From NCBI RefSeq assembly GCF_008931805.1, contig NZ_CP044399.1, positions 3,769,370-3,833,369 on the forward strand: a DNA stretch of 64,000 nucleotides, in the 5' to 3' direction. The notes under the pieces were generated by a model, which worked only from the letters and a program-made list of their open reading frames with translations, did no database searches and was not told where the DNA came from. Of the stretch, positions 1 to 11,337 are shown one piece after another. Each line of letters begins with the position of its first letter. The stretch's first letter is position 1. Source of the DNA: Moritella marina ATCC 15381 (lineage in GTDB: Bacteria; Pseudomonadota; Gammaproteobacteria; Enterobacterales; Moritellaceae). A program made the position numbers and the translations under genes.

Positions 1-1397
1 GCAGTGGTTGAACAACCATCTTCGAATTGTAGAATATTAACCTTACCGCCATTTGCTAACACTTGTTTATGGCCAGCAATCTCTTCAACTTTATAATCAC
101 CACCTTTAACCAATACATCTGGTAATAACTTAGCAATTAAACGCTCTGGTGTATCTTCAGTAAACTCAACAACCCAATCAACAGCACCTAATGCAGCAAG
201 CACCGTCATACGGCGATCACAAGTATTAATCGGTCGACTCGATCCTTTCAGCGCTCGGACTGACGCATCTGAATTAACCGCGACAATTAAACGCTGGCCT
301 AGCTTACGAGCCGAATTTAAGTAAGACACGTGACCAGCATGGAGAATATCAAAACAACCATTGGTCATGACAATCTCTTCGCCACGTAGCTGCGCTGACT
401 TAACCGCGATGTTCAATTGTTCTTCGGATAATACCCCAAAACCACTTTCGTGCGAGCCATAAACTGAATTAGCTAATTCAAGCGGGCTAACCGTCGAAGT
501 ACCTATCTTAGCAACGACCACACTGGCTCCAGCATTCGCAAGGGCACAAGCTTGTTCTAACGATGATCCAGCAGAAACAGCCGCCGCTAACACCGAAATA
601 ACGGTATCACCCGCACCAGTAACATCATAGACCTCTTGGGCTAATGCAGGCAGATGAAATTCATCTTCACTTGCGCGAATCAACGTCATGCCCTTTTCAC
701 TACGAGTAACTAATAATGCTTCAAAATCATGTTCCGCAATGAGCTTACGACCTTTTTCAACGAGATCTTGCTCACTCTTACAATGACCAACAACCGCTTC
801 AAATTCCGATAAATTCGGCGTTAATAATGTCGCACCACGGTATTTTTCAAAATCACAGCCTTTCGGATCAACGAAAACTTTAACGCCTTGTTGCTTCGCT
901 GCTTGGATCATATTTTGCACTTCAACCAAAGCACCTTTGTTATAATCCGACACTATCATCACTGAATAATCCGCTAAGTTAGCGATTGTTTTAGCGACAA
1001 GCGGTTGCGTATCTACAGCTGCAACTGACTCTTCAAAATCTAAGCGAATCACTTGCTGGCCACGGCTTAGCACACGTAATTTAGTGATTGTTGGATAATC
1101 ATCTAACTGCAAAAAATCACAGGTAACATCAACCGCATTCATTTTGCCACATAATGCTTGAGCCGCTTCATCTTTACCCGTTAAGCCCAACAGCTTAACA
1201 TTAGCACCTAAAGCAGCAAGATTAAGCGCAACGTTCGCTGCGCCACCTGGACGGTCTTCAACATTACCGACTTTAACGATAGGTACTGGCGCTTCAGGAG
1301 AAATACGGCTTGAGTCACCAGTCCAATAACGATCTAACATGACATCGCCAACGACTAATATTTTTGCAGTATTAAAGTCAGGTAAAATGATTTCCAT
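1..1397 (-). CDS. hldE: Bifunctional heptose 7-phosphate kinase / heptose 1-phosphate adenylyltransferase (partial)
   Basis: Makes ADP-heptose for the LPS inner core: the N-terminal PfkB-type kinase phosphorylates heptose 7-phosphate and the C-terminal domain adenylylates heptose 1-phosphate. My translation of the minus strand starts [20 protein letters not shown], carries the sugar-kinase motifs PGGAANVA and DVTGAGDT, then the nucleotidyltransferase signature [12 protein letters not shown]. The reading frame is open to the window edge; by family length (about 475 residues) only about ten C-terminal residues are missing. It starts 17 bp after glpG on the same strand, so it is probably the last gene of a glpE-glpG-hldE unit. 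Confidence 0.95.
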   Translation of the reverse strand, partial: MEIILPDFNTAKILVVGDVMLDRYWTGDSSRISPEAPVPIVKVGNVEDRPGGAANVALNLAALGANVKLLGLTGKDEAAQALCGKMNAVDVTCDFLQLDDYPTITKLRVLSRGQQVIRLDFEESVAAVDTQPLVAKTIANLADYSVMIVSDYNKGALVEVQNMIQAAKQQGVKVFVDPKGCDFEKYRGATLLTPNLSEFEAVVGHCKSEQDLVEKGRKLIAEHDFEALLVTRSEKGMTLIRASEDEFHLPALAQEVYDVTGAGDTVISVLAAAVSAGSSLEQACALANAGASVVVAKIGTSTVSPLELANSVYGSHESGFGVLSEEQLNIAVKSAQLRGEEIVMTNGCFDILHAGHVSYLNSARKLGQRLIVAVNSDASVRALKGSSRPINTCDRRMTVLAALGAVDWVVEFTEDTPERLIAKLLPDVLVKGGDYKVEEIAGHKQVLANGGKVNILQFEDGCSTT

Positions 1398-1414
1398 TAT
1401 TTTCTCGATAATAT

Positions 1415-2263
1415 CTAGTTAAAAGATTTAAATTTATGATCTACAAACGCTTGGCCACAACCGACAACTAAGCCAAGTACATGCGCGGCATTGGCGACAT
1501 TGAGGCCAAATAGTGGGAAAAAGCCAAGTACCAACCAAACCAACATAAAGCCAATATAAGGCTTCGGCAAACTAACGCCTTGTTCCGGCGCTAACCAAGC
1601 AGTCCACCAAATATAACCGACTAAAGCATAAACCACACCCGATAAACCACCAAAATTAGGTCCGGATAATAAAAACTGGCCGATATTGGGTATTAACGCG
1701 GCAACTAAAAATAATAGTAATAATTTCTTACTGCCAAGTTTATTTTCAATCAGTCCACCAAGATACCACCACCATAATAAATTAAACACCAGATGTAACA
1801 CTGAAAAATGCATGATCGCTGGTGTAAATAAACGCCAAAACTCACTCAATGAACTGATACTTAAATCATACGGGAAATGCAGTGCAGCAAAGATAAATTC
1901 ATTTTGTGTCAACATGCTAAAGTACATTGCCGCAAAGACAATCACACTCATCGCAAAAATAACTAATGTTACTTTACCAGCATGTAGCAAAAAGTTACTG
2001 AGCATATTACCCGAGCCATAACTGAAACTCGCCGTTCTGCTATCCGCAACATCCCAAGACGCCGCTTGGTATTTTTGCTGATAAGGGTCAGCTAAAAATA
2101 AATCAAGTTCTGCAGACGCAGCTTCTACATGCGTCATTGCAGGTAAGCAAATAGCAAAGCCTTCATCAGTCTGAGCGACTTTCGCATCAATTTTTTGCAC
2201 AGCTAAATAATCCACAAAAGCCTGCGCCATACGTGGATTATTAATTACACCTATCTCAATCAT
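1415..2263 (-). CDS. glpG: Rhomboid intramembrane serine protease GlpG
   Basis: Inner-membrane protease that cuts membrane-spanning substrates. The protein has the cytoplasmic N-terminal GlpG domain, then about six hydrophobic segments. The rhomboid catalytic serine is in [10 protein letters not shown] (about residue 208) and the histidine in NAAHVLGL (about residue 261); the WR loop [12 protein letters not shown] is also present. I place the start at the ATG at 2263 ([20 protein letters not shown]), which matches the E. coli GlpG N-terminus; a longer frame to 2287 has no family support. It follows glpE by 31 bp and precedes hldE by 17 bp, so the three are probably cotranscribed. Confidence 0.95.
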   Translation of the reverse strand: MIEIGVINNPRMAQAFVDYLAVQKIDAKVAQTDEGFAICLPAMTHVEAASAELDLFLADPYQQKYQAASWDVADSRTASFSYGSGNMLSNFLLHAGKVTLVIFAMSVIVFAAMYFSMLTQNEFIFAALHFPYDLSISSLSEFWRLFTPAIMHFSVLHLVFNLLWWWYLGGLIENKLGSKKLLLLFLVAALIPNIGQFLLSGPNFGGLSGVVYALVGYIWWTAWLAPEQGVSLPKPYIGFMLVWLVLGFFPLFGLNVANAAHVLGLVVGCGQAFVDHKFKSFN

Positions 2264-2294
2264 GCTATTACTTACTCTCCACCACAACTATCAC

Positions 2295-2615
2295 TTACTT
2301 TGCCACAAACGCACATTCTCGACGCCAAGCTTCAAAACCACCATCCATGCTATAAACATCTTCAAAGCCTTGTTCTACTAAATATTGCGCAGCACCTTGG
2401 CTACTACGGCCATGGTAACAAACCACGACAACAGGCGTATCGAAATCAGTTTTTTGCATAAAACTGCCTAACACTGAGTCAGTTAAATGCAATGAATCTT
2501 CGATATGTGCATCGGAAAATGATTGCGGATCGCGAATATCGACAATTTTAACGTCAGTATTACCACTCATTAATTGCTGAACTTCATTAATCGAAATATG
2601 TTTGAAACTATCCAT
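2295..2615 (-). CDS. glpE: Thiosulfate sulfurtransferase (single-domain rhodanese) GlpE
   Basis: Small cytoplasmic rhodanese of 106 residues that transfers sulfane sulfur from thiosulfate to acceptors such as cyanide or thioredoxin. The active-site loop reads CYHGRSSQGAAQYL with the catalytic cysteine first, and the ends match E. coli GlpE (MDSFKHIS start, GGFEAWRR near the C-terminus). The ATG at 2615 is chosen by that match; an upstream extension to 2678 has no homology I recognise. First gene of the probable glpE-glpG-hldE unit, divergent from waaA. Its physiological sulfur donor here is unknown, although a thiosulfate-related locus lies 24 kb away. Confidence 0.93.
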   Translation of the reverse strand: MDSFKHISINEVQQLMSGNTDVKIVDIRDPQSFSDAHIEDSLHLTDSVLGSFMQKTDFDTPVVVVCYHGRSSQGAAQYLVEQGFEDVYSMDGGFEAWRRECAFVAK

Positions 2616-2748
2616 GCTACACCTTAATATAATTCTATCGCGTTCAAGTATATCCACAAGAAACACCAAATTTAACAATTCAACAGCGAACCATTAGCTT
2701 ATGATGATATTATCACATTGCTTATATTGATACAGAAGGGAATACCGA

Positions 2749-4080
2749 ATGCTTAGCCGAACACTCTACACCACGTTACTTTATGCAACGTCACCGTTGA
2801 TATTCTCTTTGTTATTAAAAACCAAGAAAGGTAAACCACCTGTTGGTGACCGCTGGAAAGAATTTGTCGGTATTACTCCTGAATTAGTGCAAACACAACA
2901 ACCAATCTGGATCCACGCAGTGTCAGTGGGCGAAGTGATTGCAGCAACGCCTATTATCAAAGCCTTGCAACAGCAATACCCAGAGTTACCATTACTGATC
3001 ACGACGACCACAAGCACGGGGGCCGAGCGTGTCGTTGCTTTACCCGGTAACATTGAGCACAGGTATTTCCCAGCTGATTACCCTTGCGCAGTGAAACAAT
3101 TTATTAGCCGTATGCAACCATCGCTCTGTTTAATAATGGAAACCGAGTTATGGCCTAATATGCTGACCATTTGTAAAGATGAAAGTATCCCCACTATAGT
3201 AGTAAATGCACGATTATCAGAAAAGTCTCAACACAAATACCTGCGTTTTAAGTCTCTGTTCTCTGCACCATTACAAACGTTAACGCATATATTATGTCAG
3301 GACGAAAATGACCAACGTCGGTTTAAAACGTTAGGATTAAACCAAGCACAACTGTCTGTCAGTGGCACCGTTAAATTTGATATTCAATTTTCAGATAGCA
3401 TCATCAATAATGGCTTATCACTACGCCAACAACTTGGACAGCAGCGTCCTGTCGTCATAGCCTCAAGTACCCATAAAGGTGAGGATGAGATAGTGCTTGC
3501 TGCGTTTGAAAACGTAAAAAAACAACATCCAAATGCCGTATTAATATTGGTGCCTCGCCATCCAGAACGCTTTGATAATGTGACGGATCTGTGCTCAGCT
3601 AAATTCCCAGAAACTCAACGTCGCAGCCAAGCTACAACAACAGATGACCTGAGTAATGTGGATGTGTATGTAGGCGATAGCATGGGAGAAATGCCAGTTC
3701 TACTTGCCGCCAGTGATATCTGTTTCATGGGCGGAAGTTTAATTGGTGACAAGGTCGGCGGGCATAATTTACTCGAGCCTGCTGCGCTTTCAAAAGCCTG
3801 TATCACAGGTCCAAGTTACTTTAATTTTGCTGATGTCACTGCACAATTACTTAATTGCGAAGGCGTTGCTGTCGTTAATGACGCACAGGAATTAGCGAAC
3901 AAAATAAATACATTGATATCTCAGCCTGAAATGGCAGTCACGATGGGGAAACAAGCAAAGCAGGTAGTGGAAAAAAACAAAGGGGCGTTAGATAAAATAA
4001 TGCACACTTTAACACATTACATTGACCAGAATATTAACCAGCGCAGTGACCAAACAGCTAAGCAGAACAATATCAAATAA
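2749..4080 (+). CDS. waaA: 3-deoxy-D-manno-octulosonic acid (Kdo) transferase
   Basis: Membrane-associated GT-B glycosyltransferase that adds Kdo from CMP-Kdo to lipid IVA, the first step of LPS core assembly. It has an N-terminal membrane anchor (about residues 5-24), the acceptor-side motif HAVSVGEVIAATPI with the probable catalytic Glu62, and the C-terminal donor-binding motif MGGSLIGDKVGGHNLLEPA. At 443 residues it is slightly longer than the E. coli protein, with a polar Gln/Asn-rich tail. A good Shine-Dalgarno (AGAAGGGA) precedes the ATG. Whether it adds one or two Kdo cannot be read from sequence; the kdkA gene nearby suggests a single phosphorylated Kdo, as in Haemophilus and Vibrio. 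Confidence 0.95.
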   Translation: MLSRTLYTTLLYATSPLIFSLLLKTKKGKPPVGDRWKEFVGITPELVQTQQPIWIHAVSVGEVIAATPIIKALQQQYPELPLLITTTTSTGAERVVALPGNIEHRYFPADYPCAVKQFISRMQPSLCLIMETELWPNMLTICKDESIPTIVVNARLSEKSQHKYLRFKSLFSAPLQTLTHILCQDENDQRRFKTLGLNQAQLSVSGTVKFDIQFSDSIINNGLSLRQQLGQQRPVVIASSTHKGEDEIVLAAFENVKKQHPNAVLILVPRHPERFDNVTDLCSAKFPETQRRSQATTTDDLSNVDVYVGDSMGEMPVLLAASDICFMGGSLIGDKVGGHNLLEPAALSKACITGPSYFNFADVTAQLLNCEGVAVVNDAQELANKINTLISQPEMAVTMGKQAKQVVEKNKGALDKIMHTLTHYIDQNINQRSDQTAKQNNIK

Positions 4081-4090
4081 ACGAATGATT

Positions 4091-4145
4091 CAATATGGTT
4101 TACCTTAATCAACGACATCATCGCCGATGAAAGAAAACCATATTG
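4091..4145. repeat. Long nested inverted repeat between convergent waaA and TetR gene
   Basis: CAATATGGTTT (4091-4101) is exactly complementary to AAACCATATTG (4135-4145). Inside the loop TCATCG and CGATGA form a second small dyad. There is no clear T-run on either strand; it may still act as a bidirectional terminator or mRNA 3' stabiliser for the two converging genes. Confidence 0.6.
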
Positions 4146-4164
4146 TATAGGCTAACGTGAAAAA

Positions 4165-4830
4165 TTAGCCGTTCTTCTCAGTGACAACCATATCAGCAGT
4201 GGCTAAACGTAAATAATATTCACGCATATGCTGATAATCAACCAATGCTTTTTCGGTAAAGTAAGGCTTCATCATAAAGATTGATTTTAGAATACCGCGA
4301 TAAATATCCGCTTTATATACCTTCGCATCTTTACTAATTGTGGTGCGATAACTGACCCAAGAAACCAATACGACTTTAATCGAGTTAGCTAACTCATCCA
4401 GATCTTCCATCGGAATGTTAACCACATTATTTTTCTGCAATGAAAATAATAAATCCACTTCACGCTGCGCTGAAACTTCTTGGAATTTCAAATATTTTTT
4501 ATGTAAGTTCGGATCTCGAGATAATAGGCTTGGTAAGCTGTAATACAAAAATCGAAAACGCCACATGGTTTCAAACATAGAATCTAAATAACTCATCATC
4601 ACTTCCAACGTGACTTCACCTTCACGATGAGGTTGGAAATGTTCAGCTAAATAATTTACATACTGATCAAAGATAGAATCAATAATGTCTTCTTTATTTC
4701 GAAAATGATAATAAAGATTACCAGGACTAATGCCTAAATGTGCAGCAATATGATTGGTAGTGACATTACGCTCACCACATTCATTAAACAGCTCAAGTGC
4801 AGTATGAATGATCTTATCTCTGGTTTTCAT
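4165..4830 (-). CDS. TetR/AcrR family transcriptional regulator
   Basis: A 221-residue regulator. The N-terminal helix-turn-helix spans about residues 8-55 with the TetR hallmark GNLYYHFRNKEDI. The C-terminal ligand/dimer domain is aromatic-rich (FRFLYYSLPSLLSRDP) and resembles the long C-terminal domain seen in a group of marine gammaproteobacterial TetR repressors. Its ligand and targets are unknown. It lies downstream of kdkA on the same strand with a 94-bp gap, and faces waaA across a strong inverted repeat. Control of the flanking LPS genes is possible but not shown by any operator I could find. Confidence 0.85.
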   Translation of the reverse strand: MKTRDKIIHTALELFNECGERNVTTNHIAAHLGISPGNLYYHFRNKEDIIDSIFDQYVNYLAEHFQPHREGEVTLEVMMSYLDSMFETMWRFRFLYYSLPSLLSRDPNLHKKYLKFQEVSAQREVDLLFSLQKNNVVNIPMEDLDELANSIKVVLVSWVSYRTTISKDAKVYKADIYRGILKSIFMMKPYFTEKALVDYQHMREYYLRLATADMVVTEKNG

Positions 4831-4924
4831 GAAAATGACCGCTTTGATTTATAATAGATTTGTTAATACTCGCACATTTATTACTAAATGACACAGTGTA
4901 ATATCTCATTGTTAGAATATTCGC

Positions 4925-5632
4925 TCAATTCTGATAACCAGCGAGCAACAAATCCCAATCAGACGTTTGCCATTTAAATGCAGTGTCTTTGCTTTGCTCT
5001 TTCACAAAAGAACGTTTTAAACGGGCTAGGTTTGCTTGTTTCCATGAATCAGCTGCAGGTTTAAATTTACAACGGTCAAAATCAATCAACCACCACTTAC
5101 CATCACCGTCTAAAATGATGTTATGAGTGTTTAAATCTGCATGCCATAAATTCACATCATGAAAACGTCTTATCATCTCGCCAATTTGTTGGTAATCATC
5201 TTGATTCAACGCGCGATCTTTTAATACAGCCACCAAATCGTTAGCCCCCGCAATTTTTTGCGTAATTAAATCCGCACGATAAAATAATCCGTGTTTAATT
5301 ACCTGACCTGCTACCGGTTGTGGTGCCGGCAAACCTTTTTCGACTAATTGCTGTGTCACCATAAACTCTTGGTAAGCACGGGTGCTTTCAAGCCCTGTAT
5401 AGCAATAACTATCCTTGATTAACTTACCAACCAGCCCACCGCGGTGATAATGACGTAATACAAACTCGTCATTATTTATTTTGAAAAACCAGGTAATACC
5501 ACGACCAAATGCCGACCCAATAATTGCATTATTCCGTTGCCAATACGCCCCATCAAAATATTCGGGGGTGATTTCGCCTTTTAATTCATCCTGAAAAAAT
5601 AAGACTCGAGCGCCTTGTGTGTCTATTAACAT
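4925..5632 (-). CDS. kdkA: Kdo kinase (3-deoxy-D-manno-octulosonic acid kinase)
   Basis: Phosphorylates Kdo bound to lipid A in the LPS inner core. The protein (235 residues) has the KdkA/RIO-like kinase fold: catalytic loop WHADLNTHNIIL with the catalytic aspartate and asparagine, and the metal-binding IDFDRC segment. Starts at ATG 5632 (MLIDTQGARV), divergent from the glycosyltransferase at 5717, so the roughly 85 bp between them must hold both promoters. The presence of kdkA beside waaA fits a core with a single Kdo-phosphate. Confidence 0.92.
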   Translation of the reverse strand: MLIDTQGARVLFFQDELKGEITPEYFDGAYWQRNNAIIGSAFGRGITWFFKINNDEFVLRHYHRGGLVGKLIKDSYCYTGLESTRAYQEFMVTQQLVEKGLPAPQPVAGQVIKHGLFYRADLITQKIAGANDLVAVLKDRALNQDDYQQIGEMIRRFHDVNLWHADLNTHNIILDGDGKWWLIDFDRCKFKPAADSWKQANLARLKRSFVKEQSKDTAFKWQTSDWDLLLAGYQN

Positions 5633-5716
5633 GTGATCTCCAAAAAAACTTTACCGATAAATTTTACATTACCTCAAACGATTTGCATAATAGCCTTTTA
5701 CATTCAACAACTAGAA

Positions 5717-6727
5717 ATGATGAATATGACCCCTCCACAGAGTATCTGTATTTTACGTTTTTCCGCAATTGGCGATGTTTGCCATGCTGTATCTGTTGTA
5801 CAAGCCATCCAACGCCACTACCCAAACGCCAAGATAACTTGGGTAATAGGTAAAATAGAGGCGATGTTAGTGGGGGATCTCGCCGGTGTTGAATTTATTA
5901 TTTTTGATAAAAAAACGGGACTGAAAGGCTATTCAGACCTGCGTAAAAAATTAAACAATCGCCAGTTCGATGTATTATTGCACATGCAAGTTGCACTCAG
6001 AGCCAGCGTCGCGAGTTTATGCATCAAAGCGAAGCAACGTTGGGGCTTTGATAAAGTCAGAGCCAAAGAAGGCCAATGGCTATTTACAAATAATAAAATA
6101 AAACCACAATCTCAACCCCACGTACTTGATGGCTTTATGGCATTTGCCGAAGCGATTGGCGTGCCAGTAGCACCACCGCAGTGGGACATACCGCTTACCA
6201 CCCAAGATAATTTATGGGCGCATTCACAATTAAGCCATACTAAGAAAAACTTTATTATTTGTCCATCAGCCAGTAAAGCTGAGCGGAATTGGTCAACTGC
6301 TGGCTATGCTGAAATAGCTAATTATATGCATGAAAATAATTACCAAGTCTCTATTTGTGGCGGTCCGACCGACAGTGAAAAACAATTAGCCAAAGAGATT
6401 ATCGAGCTTGCGACAGTGCCAGTGAATAATTTGGTGGGAGAAACGTCACTAAAACAATTACTCGCCATTCTAAAACATGCTGACCTAGTGCTCGCGCCAG
6501 ATACAGGCCCCGCACACATGAGTACCACAGTCGGAACACCTGTTGTCGGTTTATATGCGCACAGTAATCCAGGACGCACAGGTCCTTATAATAATCTAGA
6601 TGATGTCGCTGAAGTTTATCATCAACATTTACCCGATAGTGAATGGGGTGTAAGAGCCAAAGGTCCTGATTTAATGGACGCAATTTCGATTGAGCAAGTC
6701 AAATCTTGCTTACAAAAATGGCTTTAA
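5717..6727 (+). CDS. Glycosyltransferase family 9 (heptosyltransferase-like)
   Basis: Probable LPS core heptosyltransferase. The N-terminus ICILRFSAIGDVCHAVSVVQ is the GT9 acceptor-domain signature, and the C-terminal half has the donor motif APDTGPAHMSTTVGTPVVGLY typical of ADP-heptose transferases. The frame is open back to 5633, but that would abut the kdkA start. I choose the ATG at 5717; ATGs at 5720 and 5726 are equally possible because no strong Shine-Dalgarno is seen. It is more like the heptosyltransferase relatives found beside kdkA in Shewanella and Vibrio than WaaC or WaaF proper. The sugar position transferred is unknown. Confidence 0.85.
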   Translation: MMNMTPPQSICILRFSAIGDVCHAVSVVQAIQRHYPNAKITWVIGKIEAMLVGDLAGVEFIIFDKKTGLKGYSDLRKKLNNRQFDVLLHMQVALRASVASLCIKAKQRWGFDKVRAKEGQWLFTNNKIKPQSQPHVLDGFMAFAEAIGVPVAPPQWDIPLTTQDNLWAHSQLSHTKKNFIICPSASKAERNWSTAGYAEIANYMHENNYQVSICGGPTDSEKQLAKEIIELATVPVNNLVGETSLKQLLAILKHADLVLAPDTGPAHMSTTVGTPVVGLYAHSNPGRTGPYNNLDDVAEVYHQHLPDSEWGVRAKGPDLMDAISIEQVKSCLQKWL

Positions 6728-6815
6728 AAACGTCAATTAAAATTAGAGTAATATAAAGTTCAGTTGTCCCTTTGTATTACTCACCAATCAAAATCTGAAT
6801 ACGAGTCGTGTGACC

Positions 6816-8356
<1,541 letters not shown>

Positions 8357-8370
8357 AAATTAAGATCGCG

Positions 8371-9183
8371 TTAGCGCTGACACTGATTGCAATAAATCGT
8401 GTTGCGCTGACCGATCTTAACCGCTTGTAATACCTCACCGCATTTAGGACACGGTTTACCTGCTTTGCCATATACCTGTAACTCTTGAACAAAGTAACCT
8501 GGTTTACCATCTGTTTGAGTGAAATCTTTTAATGTTGTACCGCCTTGCGCAATCGCTTTAGCTAATACACTTTTCACTTCGTCGACCAAAACTTTATAAC
8601 GCTGTAAAGAGACATTGCCCGCGGCACGTTTTGGACTGATTCCCGCAGAAAATAGCGCCTCATTGGCATAAATATTACCAACACCGACAACATTATGGTT
8701 ATCCATCAGAAATGATTTTACTGGCATCTTCCGTGAACGAGAACGTTCAAACAAACGTTGCGCGGTAAAATCATCGGTTAACGGCTCTGGGCCTAAGCTA
8801 GCTAATAATTTGTGCTCAAGCACCTCGCCCACTTGCCACAGCACCGAGCCAAAGCGCCTAGGGTCATTCAGGCGAAGACATTTCCCTGAATCCAGCACTA
8901 TGTCTACATGATCATGCTTTTCAACTGCTACGTTTGAATCAAGCACCCTTAGACTACCTGACATACCCAGATGAATAATGATTGTGCCCTTTTCTGTTTC
9001 CAACAGTAAGTATTTAGCCCGGCGGCGTACACTTATCACCATACAGCCCACCGCATCTTGCAAAGCCATTGGTACAGGCCAACGCAGTTGACCATTACGT
9101 ACAACTATTTTGGTGATCAGGGCATTTTCGAGATACGGGGAAATACCTTGACGGCTTACTTCAACTTCCGGTAATTCAGGCAT
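8371..9183 (-). CDS. mutM: Formamidopyrimidine-DNA glycosylase
   Basis: Bifunctional base-excision repair enzyme that removes 8-oxoguanine and Fapy lesions and cuts the abasic strand. The N-terminus [14 protein letters not shown] supplies the catalytic proline and glutamate. KYLLLE holds the conserved lysine, and the C-terminus is a zinc finger with cysteines in CPKCG and CNQCQR. 270 residues, full length. Probably transcribed on its own or with the membrane protein gene upstream (97-bp gap). Confidence 0.97.
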   Translation of the reverse strand: MPELPEVEVSRQGISPYLENALITKIVVRNGQLRWPVPMALQDAVGCMVISVRRRAKYLLLETEKGTIIIHLGMSGSLRVLDSNVAVEKHDHVDIVLDSGKCLRLNDPRRFGSVLWQVGEVLEHKLLASLGPEPLTDDFTAQRLFERSRSRKMPVKSFLMDNHNVVGVGNIYANEALFSAGISPKRAAGNVSLQRYKVLVDEVKSVLAKAIAQGGTTLKDFTQTDGKPGYFVQELQVYGKAGKPCPKCGEVLQAVKIGQRNTIYCNQCQR

Positions 9184-9280
9184 AAGACATCCAGTCGGTT
9201 ATATGTAGGTTACAGAGTAATGGTGCGGTGAAGCCCAGATAAAGAATAACTAAGTGTTATTAGCGAGCATAAACAAGCGG

Positions 9281-9793
9281 CTAACGCGGTAATAAAACCT
9301 GCAATTCAGCTTCATCAATTTGTAATAACTGGCTTTGCCAATTTTGTAATAAATAACCGCTCTCTATTTGATATAAAATCAAGGTAACAGGCTCGGCTAA
9401 ATTCGCTAATTCGAAGGAAACATTAATACCGTAAGCAAGATTGGCGATCACAACATCTTTAGCCACAGGCTTAAATGTCGCACTTTCCCATGCTTTAATA
9501 ATTTGCTGCAATTGTGGCTGCGACAAACCCAGCTCAGGTTTGGTTGCCAGTTGACTACCAACGCGTTGGATTTGAATATGATCAAACTGCATCGACAATA
9601 CCACCGCACTAGCCGGTAGCGCTGATTGATAGAGATTCGCGGTATCATCACCGTTCACCTTCTTGCCTGAATATTGAAATATCAGCATCATAGCCAATAT
9701 CGCAAATATTAAAACGTTATTCCAACCTCGTCGTGATAACTGCACGGATAATCCTTCCAATCGAGTCATTGATTTATCAATAAGTATACGCAA
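9281..9793 (-). CDS. Uncharacterised membrane-anchored protein
   Basis: I do not recognise a named family. The 170-residue protein has a short basic N-terminal part, one hydrophobic segment at about residues 26-43 (NNVLIFAILAMMLIFQY), then a soluble remainder with no cysteines or obvious catalytic motif. This suggests a single-pass inner-membrane protein with a periplasmic domain. Start at ATG 9793 or the ATG eight codons later. It sits between mutM and the L33/L28 operon on the same strand, after their terminator, so it needs its own promoter. Position suggests a conserved hypothetical of marine gammaproteobacteria. Confidence 0.65.
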   Translation of the reverse strand: MRILIDKSMTRLEGLSVQLSRRGWNNVLIFAILAMMLIFQYSGKKVNGDDTANLYQSALPASAVVLSMQFDHIQIQRVGSQLATKPELGLSQPQLQQIIKAWESATFKPVAKDVVIANLAYGINVSFELANLAEPVTLILYQIESGYLLQNWQSQLLQIDEAELQVLLPR

Positions 9794-9845
9794 ACTACGT
9801 GAAAACGCCGACTAGGGCAAGTATCGCAAGGCTGAATTTCAGGCA

Positions 9846-9872
9846 AAAAAAACCCAGCAAAAGCTGGGTTTT
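9846..9872 (-). terminator. Rho-independent terminator of rpmB-rpmG
   Basis: AACCCAGC-aaaa-GCTGGGTT hairpin. Read on the minus strand it is followed by a run of T residues, 25 bp after the rpmG stop. Confidence 0.9.
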
Positions 9873-9896
9873 CAATATCGAACATAAAATCAAGAA

Positions 9897-10052
9897 TTAC
9901 TTGATTTTACCTTCTTTGTAGATAACGTGCTTACGAACAACTGGATCAAATTTTTTGATTTCCATTTTTTCAGGCATGTTTTTCTTATTTTTATCAGTGG
10001 TATAGAAGTGACCTGTACCAGCAGATGAATTCAAACGAATTTTATCGCGCAT
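9897..10052 (-). CDS. rpmG: 50S ribosomal protein L33
   Basis: A 51-residue ribosomal protein read from the minus strand: [20 protein letters not shown] at the start, then [17 protein letters not shown] at the end, matching E. coli L33 almost throughout. No zinc-binding cysteine pairs are present, so this is the C-minus form, as in E. coli. It begins 11 bp after the rpmB stop and ends before a strong terminator, so rpmB-rpmG is a two-gene operon. Confidence 0.97.
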   Translation of the reverse strand: MRDKIRLNSSAGTGHFYTTDKNKKNMPEKMEIKKFDPVVRKHVIYKEGKIK

Positions 10053-10063
10053 AATATAGTTCC

Positions 10064-10300
10064 TTAAACCTTCTCACCACGGGCACGCATTTCAGCTAAA
10101 ACTGAATCAATACCCTTTTTATCGATAATACGCATACCTTTACAAGTAAGACGTAATTTAACAAAGCGGTTTTCGCTCTCAACCCAAAAACGGTGTGAAT
10201 GTAGGTTTGGCAAAAAACGGCGACGTGTGCGGTTTTTTGCGTGAGAAACGTTATTACCAACAGCTGGCTTTTTACCAGTGACTTGGCATACTTTAGACAT
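10064..10300 (-). CDS. rpmB: 50S ribosomal protein L28
   Basis: Large-subunit protein of 78 residues, starting [20 protein letters not shown] and containing the basic [16 protein letters not shown] segment; this is the normal length and sequence of gammaproteobacterial L28. A Shine-Dalgarno (GGAGAA on the minus strand) precedes the ATG at 10300. A second, frame-shifted reading of the same stretch is only a shadow. First gene of the rpmB-rpmG operon, with a sigma-70 promoter about 90 bp upstream. Confidence 0.98.
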   Translation of the reverse strand: MSKVCQVTGKKPAVGNNVSHAKNRTRRRFLPNLHSHRFWVESENRFVKLRLTCKGMRIIDKKGIDSVLAEMRARGEKV

Positions 10301-10385
10301 GTCGTCTTCTCCAAATATTTTCTTGCTCGAGCAAATATACAGCGTCTTGTTGGCCGTCGCCCAAGACGCGTGCTAAAGGCCGCAT

Positions 10386-10414
10386 TTTATACAGTAAATT
10401 AAAACATAGAGCAA
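10386..10414 (-). promoter_or_regulatory. Sigma-70 type promoter of rpmB-rpmG
   Basis: On the minus strand TTGCTC (-35) is separated by 17 nt from TATAAA (-10), about 85-90 bp upstream of rpmB. Consensus match is 4/6 and 5/6 with ideal spacing. Confidence 0.65.
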
Positions 10415-10451
10415 GCTTTTTATATTTCAAGAATGAATGGAAATCGTAATT

Positions 10452-11126
10452 TCACACCCACCCTCGCTCTGCAAAGCTCGCTATGTCACTGTCACCTATA
10501 ACAAAATGATCGAGGACTTTAACATCAATTAATTGTAAGGCTGAGATAAGTTTATCTGTGATCATACGATCAGCACGGCTGGGTTCAGCAATGCCAGAGG
10601 GATGGTTATGCGCAAAAATAACTGCCGCAGCATTTCTTTCTAACGCTTTTTTTACCACCACTCGCGGATAAACACTAGCACTGTCTATTGTGCCATAAAA
10701 CAACTCCTCAAAGCGAATAACTCGGTGCTTATTGTCTAAAAATAATACCGCAAACACTTCATGAGGCTGATCGCGTAACTTTGCCCGAATGTAATTTCGA
10801 CTTTCTTGTGGGCTAGTAAGGGCATTACTACGCTCTAATTTTTCGGCTAAAAAGCGCCGAGACATCTCCACAGTTGCTTGTAACTGCACATATTTAGCGA
10901 CACCCAGTCCCTTAATCTGACAAAACTCATGTTCACTGGCCGCAAGTAATGCCCGTAAAGTGCCAAACTCAGCCAAAATATGACTCGCCAGCGCCACGAC
11001 ATTCGTACCCTTAATGCCCGTGCGTAAAAATATCGCTAACAATTCTGCATCAGATAATGAGTTTGCACCCAGTTTAACCAGCTTTTCGCGTGGCATTTCA
11101 CTGCTCGGTAATGATTTTAATTTCAT
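10452..11126 (-). CDS. radC: RadC/YicR family JAMM-domain protein
   Basis: 224 residues. N-terminal helix-hairpin-helix part ([19 protein letters not shown], about residues 20-38) and C-terminal MPN/JAMM domain with the metal site [14 protein letters not shown]. Historically called a DNA repair protein, but its actual function is unsettled; the metal-binding motif predicts a metalloprotease-like fold. Divergent from coaBC, as in E. coli (yicR-coaBC). Confidence 0.93.
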   Translation of the reverse strand: MKLKSLPSSEMPREKLVKLGANSLSDAELLAIFLRTGIKGTNVVALASHILAEFGTLRALLAASEHEFCQIKGLGVAKYVQLQATVEMSRRFLAEKLERSNALTSPQESRNYIRAKLRDQPHEVFAVLFLDNKHRVIRFEELFYGTIDSASVYPRVVVKKALERNAAAVIFAHNHPSGIAEPSRADRMITDKLISALQLIDVKVLDHFVIGDSDIASFAERGWV

Positions 11127-11337
11127 CTATTTCACCATTTAACATAACGTCCTGTTAGCTTAGCTATTCGGTGAATAAACGAACTCAATAATGATAAAAC
11201 AGTGAAATAGTTCAAATTTATAGATTTGATAATGATGCATATAAAATTAATAACAAACCTTAGCCTCTGCGAATTTAATTATGGTATTGTTATTACGTTA
11301 TTAGAATATCCTTTCAGATTTTAACGTGGAATACACA

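Noticed and set aside
1686-2021. 111-residue plus-strand ORF
   Set aside because: Lies wholly inside glpG on the opposite strand; low-complexity translation with no start signals.
10096-10314. 72-residue minus-strand ORF overlapping rpmB
   Set aside because: Shifted frame of the ribosomal protein L28 gene.
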